Positions 35,027-43,205 of a stretch of 64,000 nt of DNA are shown one piece after another. A program made the position numbers and the translations under genes. Every line of letters starts with the position of its first letter. Within the stretch, counting starts at the first letter, position 1. The notes beneath the pieces were generated by a model. That model was not told the DNA's origin and ran no database searches. It saw only the letters and a program-made list of their open reading frames with translations. Source of the stretch: Bacillota bacterium. Lineage in GTDB: Bacteria; Bacillota; Clostridia; Lachnospirales; Lachnospiraceae. The DNA lies in NCBI GenBank assembly GCA_023434365.1, contig JAEYSV010000011.1, forward strand, positions 7,997 through 71,996, in the 5' to 3' direction.

Positions 35027-36616
35027 TCATCCATACAATTTACGATAAACGATAGGTTTTAATCCAACCGTTTTCTCAAAGGTATGTGTAAAATGTTTCT
35101 TATCGTTATATCCTACCTTATTACAAATCTCGACAACCGATAGATTGGTTTCTCGAAGCAATATCTTGGCTTGCTCCATTCTCACATTCATCAGATATCT
35201 GGCAAACCCATGTTCAGACTCTTTTTTAAATAATGCACTGAAGTAGGCAGGACTTAAGCCTACTTGCTCACTTACCTCTTCTAAGGTAATCTGCTCACTA
35301 TAATGACTTTGAATATATTGTTTGGCAATGCGAATTGGCCTTACCGTATCCTGCTTTCTGGCATAGAGCATTTCTTCCATGATGCTACTCTCAAAGCGAA
35401 GAAGTGCCTCGAATAACTCCTCCATCGATTTGCTGTGATGACACTGCTTTATAAACTCCAGCAAAACAGACGAATTCGAGGGAATATCTAACCGCATGGC
35501 AAACATTTCCCCAGCTGACTTTACTACCTCTAATACTTCCCATCCCTGTGCATTTACCGTTTCCATCACTGACTGTTTTAGTTCCCCAATCGCCGATTTC
35601 AATTCCTCCGTACTAATCATCTCGAGTGCATGATTCATGTTCCTATCATATTTATCTAACAACTTCTGTTCGTATAATGCTGGTTTTGCTTCTCCAAACT
35701 CAATTAATTTGCCGGTTCCCTCCATAAGCCGTTCCATGACAGCCTGCCTCGCTTCCATGAGTGATTCCTGCAATTCCTTAGGAGATGTGACAAGCTTTCC
35801 AAGTCCAAAGGTGAACTCCACTTCGCCTAAAAGATTCGTTTGCGCCTCCATCTGATTTAGACAACTGCGAAGCATTTTGCGAACCTCTTCCCTTTGCTTG
35901 GGTGCATAGTTCATGACGCCATAGACATACGCTTCGCTTGGCATTATGACCCATTCATAGCAGTACTTATCTAAGCTAGTATCAATGATCTTACTTAACT
36001 TCTCCCAGATAATCTCGATTGCCATCTCACTGACTTTTCCTTGTGTATAGTCAAGCTTCACGCAAAAGCCCTGGTAGCACCCCGGCTTTACCTGCCAATG
36101 ATATTGCCCCCTTATTATCTCCTCGGTTAACAATATTTCTTTTTTATCTAATAACTCCTGAATCAGAACACGGCGTAGCTTGATCATGTCTTTTTCTCTG
36201 CCCTTTTTCATCGTTTCCGATTCTTCCAGTGTTTTTCGATTCTCTTCAATCAGCTCTTTGATCTTCGTAAGTGTATCGGTCAATTCCTTTTTATTGATTG
36301 GTTTTAGCAGATAATCACCCACCCCATACTTGATGGCAGTTTGCGCATATTCAAAATGAGCGTATCCACTGATAATAATCATGTAAACATTCGGACATAA
36401 TTTTCTTGCTCTTTCAATTAGCTCCAGCCCATTGCAACCTGGCATACGAATATCCGTAATCAGAATATCCGGTGTTTCGTATCTAATTAACTCAATTGCC
36501 TGTAACCCATTCGATGCAGTCCCAATAATCTGCATATTTAGAGCGTCCCAGTCAACCAGTGCTTGGATTAACCTGCAAACACGTTCCTCGTCATCTGCTA
36601 TGACTACTTTTATCAT
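35027..36616 (-). CDS. YesN-type response regulator with AraC domain
   Basis: A 529-residue regulator: N-terminal receiver (MIKVVIADDEERVCRLI; phospho-acceptor in DILITDIRMPGCNGLELI; K in YLLKPI), a middle region, and a C-terminal AraC domain (about 430-529) with QITLEEVSEQVGLSPAYFSALFKKES and VVEICNKVGYNDKKHFTHTFEK. ATG 36616 has GGGGGAAG upstream. It probably activates the sugar transporter operon, whose promoter carries two 21-base-spaced direct repeats. Confidence 0.93.
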   Translation of the reverse strand: MIKVVIADDEERVCRLIQALVDWDALNMQIIGTASNGLQAIELIRYETPDILITDIRMPGCNGLELIERARKLCPNVYMIIISGYAHFEYAQTAIKYGVGDYLLKPINKKELTDTLTKIKELIEENRKTLEESETMKKGREKDMIKLRRVLIQELLDKKEILLTEEIIRGQYHWQVKPGCYQGFCVKLDYTQGKVSEMAIEIIWEKLSKIIDTSLDKYCYEWVIMPSEAYVYGVMNYAPKQREEVRKMLRSCLNQMEAQTNLLGEVEFTFGLGKLVTSPKELQESLMEARQAVMERLMEGTGKLIEFGEAKPALYEQKLLDKYDRNMNHALEMISTEELKSAIGELKQSVMETVNAQGWEVLEVVKSAGEMFAMRLDIPSNSSVLLEFIKQCHHSKSMEELFEALLRFESSIMEEMLYARKQDTVRPIRIAKQYIQSHYSEQITLEEVSEQVGLSPAYFSALFKKESEHGFARYLMNVRMEQAKILLRETNLSVVEICNKVGYNDKKHFTHTFEKTVGLKPIVYRKLYG

Positions 36617-36768
36617 GATGCTTCCCCCATAATCCACGTATTTTGTCTATAGTCAAGCGGATATTCGCATTCCGCTTTGCTACATGCTTATAATCTATGT
36701 ATACTTTACCATATTATCGTAATTTTGTCATTAATCGTAAAACCTGTCGCCATCAACATGATGTGAAA

Positions 36769-36789
36769 AGGCGCCGCAATGCGGCGCCT
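36769..36789 (-). terminator. intrinsic terminator of the sugar transporter operon
   Basis: AGGCGCCGCA pairs with TGCGGCGCCT in a 10-bp GC-rich stem, followed on the minus strand by TTTTC. It lies about 55 bases after the stop of the binding-protein gene and separates it from the response regulator. Confidence 0.9.
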
Positions 36790-36844
36790 ATATAAATAAA
36801 TCAATGGAGATTATTATGTCATTATTGTAACATTGATAAACCAA

Positions 36845-37762
36845 TTATTTCTTTGTTAATACAGATACACCAGTGTCTACCACTTTACCACCAAGTTTTT
36901 CTCCATCAAGAGCCTGCACGCAAGCTTCTACACCTTTTGAACCCATTACATCAGGATTCTGAGCCATTGTACAAAGTAAGAATCCATCATTGATTAAACT
37001 CATGATTGCATCGGATTTGTCAAAACCTACACCAATGATTTCAGTTTTGCCAGCAGCTTTGATTGCATTACCAGCACCAGTTGTAGAACCTTCGTTACAT
37101 CCAAAGATACCAACAACACCCTGAGTAATATAGTTTTCAGCGATACTTTGAGATTTGGCTGCATCGCCTTCTCCATACTGAGTTTCTAAGATTGTAAATT
37201 TGCTTCCTTCAAATGCACTTCGGAATCCTTCTTCACGACTAACGCAAGAAGCGGTTGCTGCATTTACATTGATGATACCGATATTGCCTTCTGTTACGCC
37301 TGCTGCTGTTAATGCTTTTAACATTTCATCGCCTGCTGTCTTACCAGCTGCTTTGTTATCTGTAGAGAAAGTTGCTTCTGCTTCAACATTGGCTGGAGAG
37401 TCAACATAGATGATCTTCACGCCTTTATCTTTTGCTTCTGTTAAAGCGGAAGAGATGGCATCTGGACCATTGGCAGCTACCATAATCGCATCATATCCAC
37501 CTGCTACCGCGTTGTTTACACATTCAATCTGTTGCGCATCGTCTTTTGTATTAGGAGCCATAAAGGTAACTTCCACCTTTAACTCTTTAGCCTTCGCTTC
37601 AGCACCCTCTTTTAAAGTAACCCAATGCTGGTCAATGGAATCCATCGTAATCAATGCAATCTTAGCTCCATCCCCCGATGTTGCTGAATTGTTATTGGAA
37701 CACCCAACCACTGTGCCTAAGCACAATACCAAACAACATAATAACGCTACTACTTTTTTCAT
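36845..37762 (-). CDS. sugar ABC transporter substrate-binding lipoprotein
   Basis: A 305-residue RbsB-like (Peripla_BP_4) protein: signal peptide with lipobox VVGC (cysteine at about residue 21), then the two-lobe periplasmic-binding fold with KIALITMDSIDQHWVTLKEGAEAKAKEL, ANGPDAISSALTEAKDKGVKIIYVDSP and GIFGCNEGSTTGAGNAIKAAG. The ligand is probably a monosaccharide such as ribose or galactose, but the sequence does not settle which. Last gene of the transporter operon. Confidence 0.92.
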   Translation of the reverse strand: MKKVVALLCCLVLCLGTVVGCSNNNSATSGDGAKIALITMDSIDQHWVTLKEGAEAKAKELKVEVTFMAPNTKDDAQQIECVNNAVAGGYDAIMVAANGPDAISSALTEAKDKGVKIIYVDSPANVEAEATFSTDNKAAGKTAGDEMLKALTAAGVTEGNIGIINVNAATASCVSREEGFRSAFEGSKFTILETQYGEGDAAKSQSIAENYITQGVVGIFGCNEGSTTGAGNAIKAAGKTEIIGVGFDKSDAIMSLINDGFLLCTMAQNPDVMGSKGVEACVQALDGEKLGGKVVDTGVSVLTKK

Positions 37763-37773
37763 AACTCATCCTC

Positions 37774-38802
37774 CTAAATAATCTTTTTTTGTTTAACTTT
37801 GCCTACTTTACCGTTACGTACAACTACATCTAATAGTACTGCTACAACAACGATAATCCCAATAACGAGGCGTTGAATTCCTACTTGTGCTCCAATCATA
37901 TTCAGTCCGTTCTCTAGTGTCTGCCAGATAGCTGAGCCTGCCAATGTACCAAGCAAAATACCAGTACCTCCAAGTGGTGATACTCCTCCGATAACACCTG
38001 CCGCAACACCATACATTTCGTACATGTTACCTGCTTCCATGTTACCCATACCTGCTTGTGCACATAAAATCAAACCAACAATGGCAGAGCAAAAAGCACT
38101 TACCAAATATGCTTTTGTCGTTGTGGCTACTACATTCACTCCAGAAAGTTTTGCTGCTTCTACATTCGAACCAATAGCATAGATATGTCGTCCGGATTTT
38201 GTCTTCGAAAGGATAAAGAAGAATATAACAAACAACAGCATTGCGATCCAAAATGTGTTGTAGATGCCTAGTGTTTTACCGTAATAAAAATAATTTTGAA
38301 AATTATCAGCGGAACCTTTCCCTATAGCGGAAGCAATTGCATCCGTATTACGGTTTCCATTTACCATATATGCAACTCCTCTTGCTACAAACATCGTACC
38401 TAAGGTTGCAATAAATGGTGGTAATTTGAATTTGCCGACTAAAATGCCATTTAATACTCCAAATATCATACAGATCGCGATGGTTAGTATAATCGCAATC
38501 ACAGGATTGACTCCACTAACCATTAACGTTGCAGATACCATGGCACTCATACCAACAACCGAACCAATGGAGAGGTCAATATTGCCTGTAATCAATACGA
38601 AACTCTGTCCAATGCCGATTAACAGATACTTCGACATGGAACGTAACAGATTCAGATTATTCTGGCTTGAAAATACGGTTGTATTAATCAATCCAAATGC
38701 TACGTAAATCACAATTAATCCTGCGAAGGCGGTTAGCGCACCTCCCATTCCACGAATCTCAAGGAATCGCTTTATACGACTTTTCTTCTCCCCACTCATC
38801 AT
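37774..38802 (-). CDS. sugar ABC transporter permease (RbsC-like)
   Basis: A 342-residue BPD_transp_2 permease with about 8-10 transmembrane segments, among them GGALTAFAGLIVIYVAFGLI and LATLGTMFVARGVAYMVNGN. Conserved blocks ITGNIDLSIGSVVG and AIGSNVEAAKLSGVNV are typical of RbsC. Its start overlaps the ATPase stop by 4 bases and is preceded by AGGAGG. Confidence 0.93.
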   Translation of the reverse strand: MMSGEKKSRIKRFLEIRGMGGALTAFAGLIVIYVAFGLINTTVFSSQNNLNLLRSMSKYLLIGIGQSFVLITGNIDLSIGSVVGMSAMVSATLMVSGVNPVIAIILTIAICMIFGVLNGILVGKFKLPPFIATLGTMFVARGVAYMVNGNRNTDAIASAIGKGSADNFQNYFYYGKTLGIYNTFWIAMLLFVIFFFILSKTKSGRHIYAIGSNVEAAKLSGVNVVATTTKAYLVSAFCSAIVGLILCAQAGMGNMEAGNMYEMYGVAAGVIGGVSPLGGTGILLGTLAGSAIWQTLENGLNMIGAQVGIQRLVIGIIVVVAVLLDVVVRNGKVGKVKQKKII

Positions 38803-40328
38803 CCGGCCTCCTTACGATTTTCTTCTTGTTTCATCTTATTCTCAAATGCAGTTGCTAGCGTTAATATCTGGTTCTGTGTTGCCTCCTTGGTTTCTAATTC
38901 TCCGGTAATCCTGCCATCGCACATAACAATGATTCGGTCGGCAATACCAAGTATCTCAGGCATCTCGGAAGAGACAAACATTACTGCAATTCCCTGTTGT
39001 TTAAGTTGATTCATTAAGTTATAGATCTCTACCTTGGCTCCAACATCAATTCCTCTCGTTGGCTCATCAAAAAGAATCACTCTGGAATTACGCGCCAACC
39101 ATTTGCCAACGACAACTTTCTGCTGATTCCCCCCGGATAACGTTGCTGCATCAACCTCTACTCCAGGTGTTTTTATGTACAGATCCTTGACTGCCTTATC
39201 ACAAAGATCATTCTCTTTCTTCTTATGAATCACTCCTATTTTGTTACTTACCAAATCCAGATTTGGAAGAGCAAGATTCTGTCTGATACTTAGCTTCGTA
39301 CAAAGTCCATCTCGTTTTCGATCCTCCGGCACCAGTACAATTCCACTCTTAATTGCATCCATCGGACAAGTAATGCGTACTTCCTGCCCGTCTATATAGA
39401 TAGCTCCACTTTCTTTTGGGTCAGCGCCAAACACTGCTCTGGTCGTCTCGGTTCTTCCCGCTCCCATCAGCCCAGCAAACCCAACAATCTCACCTTCATA
39501 CAAGGAAAAGTTAATATCCCGTACCATTTTCCCTGCGTTAAGATTCTTTACCTCAAAAACCTTCTTACCTTTTTTGCACTCTACTCTTGGGAACTTTTCT
39601 TTGATTTCACGCCCCACCATGTAAGAAATGATATCGTTCATCGTCATCTCAGAAAATTGTCCCTCCGTTATGTATTCCCCATCCCGCATAATCGTGACGC
39701 GGTCAGTGATATGTTGCAACTCTTCTAATCGGTGTGAAATATAAACGATTCCACAGCCTTGTTCTTTTAACTGGCGAATAATTCTGAATAACTCCTCAAT
39801 TTCCTTTGACGTCAATGCCGAAGTTGGCTCATCCATTATCAGTATTTTCGCATTCATTGACAGCGCCTTAGCTATCTCAATCATTTGCTGCTTAGATACC
39901 GGTAAGTCTCCTACCGTTTGCCTTGGATTAATATCAATCCCAAGTTCAGCTAAAATTTTGTGAGCCTCAGCCTCCATCTCGGAATTTTTCAAACAAAAGT
40001 TAGCACTCTTTTCTCGGCCCAAATACATATTTTCTGCAACAGTTAGATGCTTGCACATATTTAATTCCTGATGAATAATCGCTACCCCTACCTGCAATGC
40101 TTGCTTTGGTGTCAGGTCTCCATGCTCTTTGCCGAAGATCTCCATCCGCCCGCTATCTCTCGTATACACCCCACTCAATATTTTCATTAAAGTGGATTTG
40201 CCTGCGCCGTTCTCACCAAGCAGAGCCATCACTTCACCCGCTCGCAGCTCAAAGCGAACGTTATTCAGTGCCTTTACCCCTGGAAATGATTTATTAATAT
40301 TTTCCATGTAGACAATCACTTCATTCAT
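38799..40328 (-). CDS. sugar ABC transporter ATPase (RbsA-like)
   Basis: A 509-residue protein with two ABC modules: Walker A LLGENGAGKSTLMK and, in module 2, the usual degenerate FAGLMGAGRTET; signatures PVSKQQMIEIAKALS and LSGGNQQKVVVGKWL; Walker B ILIMDEPTSAL and VILFDEPTRGID. This is the domestic layout for RbsA and MglA, in contrast to the degenerate relative at 32574-33962. ATG 40328 has GGTGGAG upstream. First gene of the operon, with the direct-repeat operator upstream. Confidence 0.93.
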   Translation of the reverse strand: MNEVIVYMENINKSFPGVKALNNVRFELRAGEVMALLGENGAGKSTLMKILSGVYTRDSGRMEIFGKEHGDLTPKQALQVGVAIIHQELNMCKHLTVAENMYLGREKSANFCLKNSEMEAEAHKILAELGIDINPRQTVGDLPVSKQQMIEIAKALSMNAKILIMDEPTSALTSKEIEELFRIIRQLKEQGCGIVYISHRLEELQHITDRVTIMRDGEYITEGQFSEMTMNDIISYMVGREIKEKFPRVECKKGKKVFEVKNLNAGKMVRDINFSLYEGEIVGFAGLMGAGRTETTRAVFGADPKESGAIYIDGQEVRITCPMDAIKSGIVLVPEDRKRDGLCTKLSIRQNLALPNLDLVSNKIGVIHKKKENDLCDKAVKDLYIKTPGVEVDAATLSGGNQQKVVVGKWLARNSRVILFDEPTRGIDVGAKVEIYNLMNQLKQQGIAVMFVSSEMPEILGIADRIIVMCDGRITGELETKEATQNQILTLATAFENKMKQEENRKEAG

Positions 40329-40380
40329 TACTTTCTCCACCTGTCTTTTGGGAATTGTATTACTTCACGCTTCTAATACC

Positions 40381-40409
40381 ATTATAACAATGATTTTTTG
40401 TGCGAATAG
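40381..40409 (-). promoter_or_regulatory. promoter of the sugar transporter operon
   Basis: TATAAT at 40386-40381 with an extended element (TGT) and a poor -35 (CTATTC, 40409-40404) at 17 bases. A good -10 with a weak -35 fits a promoter that needs an activator. Confidence 0.7.
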
Positions 40410-40441
40410 GGTGGTTTTTTTAATTTTTGAGGTGGTTTTTT
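40410..40441 (-). promoter_or_regulatory. two direct repeats, likely AraC-type activator site
   Basis: GGTGGTTTTTT occurs at 40410-40420 and again at 40431-40441 (plus-strand reading), exactly 21 bases apart, and the first copy touches the -35. Two same-orientation sites two helical turns apart at the -35 edge are the classical arrangement for AraC-family activators, here presumably the YesN-type regulator. Confidence 0.65.
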
Positions 40442-40516
40442 ATCTATTTTTCACAATGATTAGGTTCGCAATTGCTAGGCGCCCGCTTAGGTTGTGGTGT
40501 TTATCACATTTAGGAT

Positions 40517-40645
40517 AAGAAAGAGTTTCGCTAGCGAAACTCATGCGCTGACGCGCTGTCACGATAGTGACAAACTTCCATATGCGCGTCATGTGCATCC
40601 CCCGGAGGGTTTTATTTCATAGGACGTACTTTGCTATGAAATAAA
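40517..40645. repeat. structured repeat, copy 1 (second copy at 63871-64000)
   Basis: It begins with the 20-base palindrome GAGTTTCGCTAGCGAAACTC (40523-40542). A stem follows (40543-40556 with 40584-40598) enclosing the hairpin TGTCACGATAGTGACA, and then a 12-bp hairpin (40611-40622 with 40634-40645). The second copy keeps the same layout and first palindrome, but its later stems have other sequences. Confidence 0.82.
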
Positions 40646-40648
40646 ATA

Positions 40649-40802
40649 AGAGCATGTAAATGATTAATCCATCAGAGACACGTTCGCACTCGGTTGTCGC
40701 TCATAGCGGCACGTAAGGTTGTGACAGATTGTCATCTGCCACAACCTAAATGCCGATGGCGACAAAACGGTCTCTTTATGGATTAATCATTTACATGCTC
40801 TT
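40649..40802. repeat. long nested hairpin with 24-bp perfect outer stem
   Basis: 40649-40672 pairs perfectly with 40779-40802, continues with GAGAC/GTCTC, then an inner imperfect stem (around CGGTTGTCGC/GCGACAAAACGG) and a central hairpin of GGTTGTGACAGAT with ATCTGCCACAACC. The whole forms one long hairpin in either strand. Confidence 0.88.
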
Positions 40803-41007
40803 TAATTATAGATTATGACGTGATAAACATTCTAGTTTTTGTGGGCGCTTATTGGAATTTTACGACTGGATTGTGTAGTTGGTAAGGTTTATCTTACAAT
40901 TTGCTCTCGATGTTTGATTCTTAATGTTTATCACTAATGTTCATTTCTCAATGTTTGTTCTTAATGTTTGTTCTTAATGTTGTTGCCTCACTGCTGATAT
41001 TTCTTAT

Positions 41008-41676
41008 TTAATACTCTTTCTTATCTATAACCCGAGTACTTATTACTAATGAGATAACTAGGCTTATCAGATAGAGGATGACTCCATACACGGCAATTAA
41101 AACAGGGCTCATGTTTGTCAAATCTGTGAGCAAATCAAGAATTACTTTAGCAATCCCATTATTGCCACCTACTTGCTTTTCACTTAGATTAACGAGAACT
41201 GCAATGGAGCCAGAAAAGATCGCTACCACTCCAATTAGTACAATTTTACCTTTATCATAACCAAACTTGAATTGAAATGGTAAAATAATAAACTGAAACA
41301 GCGCCAGAACACCTGCAATTGCTGTGGATGCCATGATAAATTCCATGTGATTATCACGCATGATAACTAGTACAGCCGCCGTCGATACGGCCCATCCGAT
41401 TAGACAAGATAACTGCGAAAACCAATACTTTTCGACCACGTAAGTCCTTCTTTCGATTGGAAAACACATCAAAAACGTGATACTATGGTCCATTTCATCA
41501 TGTGCCATTGTATTTAATGCAAACATGGAGGTCATTAATGTAATATAAACTACAACAAAGGAAGCCATATCTTCTCCACCTAACAAAGTAAACAACATAA
41601 TCATCGCTGCAATAACAAATAACAGCTTTCTATTTTGCATCATAATTCGAATATCTTTTATTAATAATCCCTTCAT
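41008..41676 (-). CDS. ABC-2 type membrane permease
   Basis: A 222-residue protein with about six transmembrane segments and a YtrC/YtrD-like layout (MKGLLIKDIRIMMQNRKLLFVIAAMIMLF; MAHDEMDHSITFLMCFPIERRTYVVEKYW). It overlaps the ATPase stop by 4 bases. With the GntR and ATPase genes it forms an operon like ytrABC, which responds to cell-wall stress in relatives. Confidence 0.88.
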   Translation of the reverse strand: MKGLLIKDIRIMMQNRKLLFVIAAMIMLFTLLGGEDMASFVVVYITLMTSMFALNTMAHDEMDHSITFLMCFPIERRTYVVEKYWFSQLSCLIGWAVSTAAVLVIMRDNHMEFIMASTAIAGVLALFQFIILPFQFKFGYDKGKIVLIGVVAIFSGSIAVLVNLSEKQVGGNNGIAKVILDLLTDLTNMSPVLIAVYGVILYLISLVISLVISTRVIDKKEY

Positions 41677-42524
41677 ACGCGTTCTCCTTTCGCCATCATG
41701 AGCATTACATCATCAATTCTTCCTTTTTCTATTACTACACTAGGATAATTATCAAGATAAAATTGCTTTTGATCTGTTAATAAGCTGTATCCAAAACTCT
41801 CCCTTTTTTGGAAGACAATATACCGTTTATCTATTTGATTAAATTGCTTCTCCTCCACTTTAATCATGCCATAATTCGATAAAATGACATCATTATCTTC
41901 GTGCATTACAATCTTACCATTTTGCATGAAATATAAGTCATCGCATAACCCTTCAAGATCCGTGGATATATGGGAACTAATCAAGATGGAACGCCCTTCT
42001 ACTTCCATATAACTTCGCATCTCATCAATTAGATCGTTACGAACAATAGGATCAAGTCCAACGGTAGGCTCATCCAGAATTAACAGTCTTGCATCATAGC
42101 TCATAGCGACAAGTAGCTTGAACTTAGCCTTCATACCAGTTGAAAAATCCTTAATCATTTTTTTAGAAGGTATACCAAACTCCTTACATTTTCTTTGAAA
42201 ACGGTCTTCTCGAAAACTGGGATACATTGCTCTCATAATTCGTGTTACATCATTTACTGTTAAAACATTAGCAAATGTACTTTCAGCAAGTACAACACCA
42301 ATTGCTTCTTTATCTTGCACTGTTAAATCCGTATGCTTTTTCCCGAAAACCTCAATCTCACCACCATCAATATGAATCAGTCCTAAGATTGATTTGAACA
42401 TTGTACTTTTCCCTGCACCATTGGCTCCAATTAGTCCGGTCACACAATTTTCTGACACTTGTAACGAACTATCCATATGAAAATCATTATAGTCTTTCTT
42501 TACATTGTCTAATTTTAACATCAT
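41673..42524 (-). CDS. ABC transporter ATPase (YtrB-like)
   Basis: A 283-residue ABC ATPase: Walker A LIGANGAGKSTMFKS (about 31-45), signature FSTGMKAKFKLLVAMS, Walker B LLILDEPTVGLDP and switch histidine ILISSHISTD. The partner permease is downstream, and the GntR regulator is 2 bases upstream. Confidence 0.93.
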   Translation of the reverse strand: MMLKLDNVKKDYNDFHMDSSLQVSENCVTGLIGANGAGKSTMFKSILGLIHIDGGEIEVFGKKHTDLTVQDKEAIGVVLAESTFANVLTVNDVTRIMRAMYPSFREDRFQRKCKEFGIPSKKMIKDFSTGMKAKFKLLVAMSYDARLLILDEPTVGLDPIVRNDLIDEMRSYMEVEGRSILISSHISTDLEGLCDDLYFMQNGKIVMHEDNDVILSNYGMIKVEEKQFNQIDKRYIVFQKRESFGYSLLTDQKQFYLDNYPSVVIEKGRIDDVMLMMAKGERV

Positions 42525-42526
42525 AC

Positions 42527-42898
42527 TTACTCCTCCATAATCAACTCAAATAACTCTCTAATCTCTTTATCCTTCATTCCTATCGCTCTACCTGCTCTTA
42601 TGGCTGATTCCATCTGGCTTTCCACATCTTTGCGCTTTTCCTCGAGTAAAAGATTCGGATTTCCTTTTGCGATGAAACTTCCTTTACCATGTACCGTAAC
42701 AATGAACCCCTCTTCTTCGAGCAAATCATATGCCTTCTTAACGGTAAGCGCACTGATTTTCAGCTCTTTGGCAAGCCCTCGTACAGATGGCAGTATTGAT
42801 TCCTCGATTAAGGAACCCTCCATTATCATGGATTTTATCTGTCCTACAATCTGCTCATATATCGGTTCCATGGACGAATTATTGATAATCAGCTTCAT
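42527..42898 (-). CDS. GntR family regulator, YtrA subfamily
   Basis: A 123-residue regulator with only the winged helix and a short tail: PIYEQIVGQIKSMIMEGSL, ILPSVRGLAKELKISALTVKKAYDLLEEEGFIVTVHGKGSFIA, then a short helical C-terminus. The short form lacking a ligand domain is the YtrA subfamily, which normally represses its own ABC operon. The promoter carries an array of half-sites described next. Confidence 0.93.
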   Translation of the reverse strand: MKLIINNSSMEPIYEQIVGQIKSMIMEGSLIEESILPSVRGLAKELKISALTVKKAYDLLEEEGFIVTVHGKGSFIAKGNPNLLLEEKRKDVESQMESAIRAGRAIGMKDKEIRELFELIMEE

Positions 42899-42920
42899 AG
42901 TATTCCTCCTTGTATTGCAA

Positions 42921-42965
42921 ACAGTATATAACAGTGTTTAACTGTTGTCAACTGTTTTATACTGT
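42921..42965 (-). promoter_or_regulatory. promoter with YtrA-type operator array
   Basis: TTGACA (42951-42946), 17-base spacer and TATACT (42928-42923) lie under five half-sites spaced exactly 10 bases apart: ACAGT at 42921 and 42931, ACTGT at 42941, 42951 and 42961. The inner pair forms the inverted repeat AACAGT-N5-ACTGTT in the spacer. Binding there would block RNA polymerase, so autorepression by the GntR protein is likely. Confidence 0.8.
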
Positions 42966-42987
42966 TATACTTAGCAATTTCCTATAT

Positions 42988-43098
42988 GATTAGGGCGTCA
43001 AAAGCCCTTCAGAAACTATGCCTTGCATCACGATTCACAAACAGAATTGTGCAAATTGACGAACTATAATTTTAATAAGGGCTTTTGACGCCCTAATC
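42988..43098. repeat. dispersed inverted-repeat element, full copy
   Basis: 22-base perfect inverted ends (42988-43009 and 43077-43098; GATTAGGGCGTCAAAAGC...) enclose a 67-base interior. A shorter copy in the other orientation lies at 14969-15044. The left flank shares TTAGCAATTTCCTATAT with the end of the window. Confidence 0.85.
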
Positions 43099-43110
43099 CT
43101 ATATCATAAA

Positions 43111-43149
43111 AAGGCAATGCGAGAGTATTTGCTCTAATCGCATTGCCTT
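43111..43149 (-). terminator. intrinsic terminator after the acetylornithine-type aminotransferase
   Basis: AAGGCAATGCGA (43111-43122) pairs with TCGCATTGCCTT (43138-43149), a 12-bp perfect stem; on the minus strand it is followed by TTTTTAT. It lies about 55 bases after the stop at 43206. Confidence 0.9.
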
Positions 43150-43205
43150 AATGAATTTATATATAATTCGAGTTCGACTTCGATACGTGCAGGCTACTGT
43201 TCTCC

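Larger units (their letters stand above)
40478..40850. repeat. large composite palindromic element
   Basis: The 370-base stretch is bounded by imperfect inverted ends (GGCGCCCGC with TGTTTATCAC at 40480-40508, and their complement at 40820-40850), and holds the structured repeat 40517-40645 and the long hairpin 40649-40802. No ORF of note is in it. It looks like a mobile or REP-type structured element between two operons. Nothing further is visible to 41007. Confidence 0.7.
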
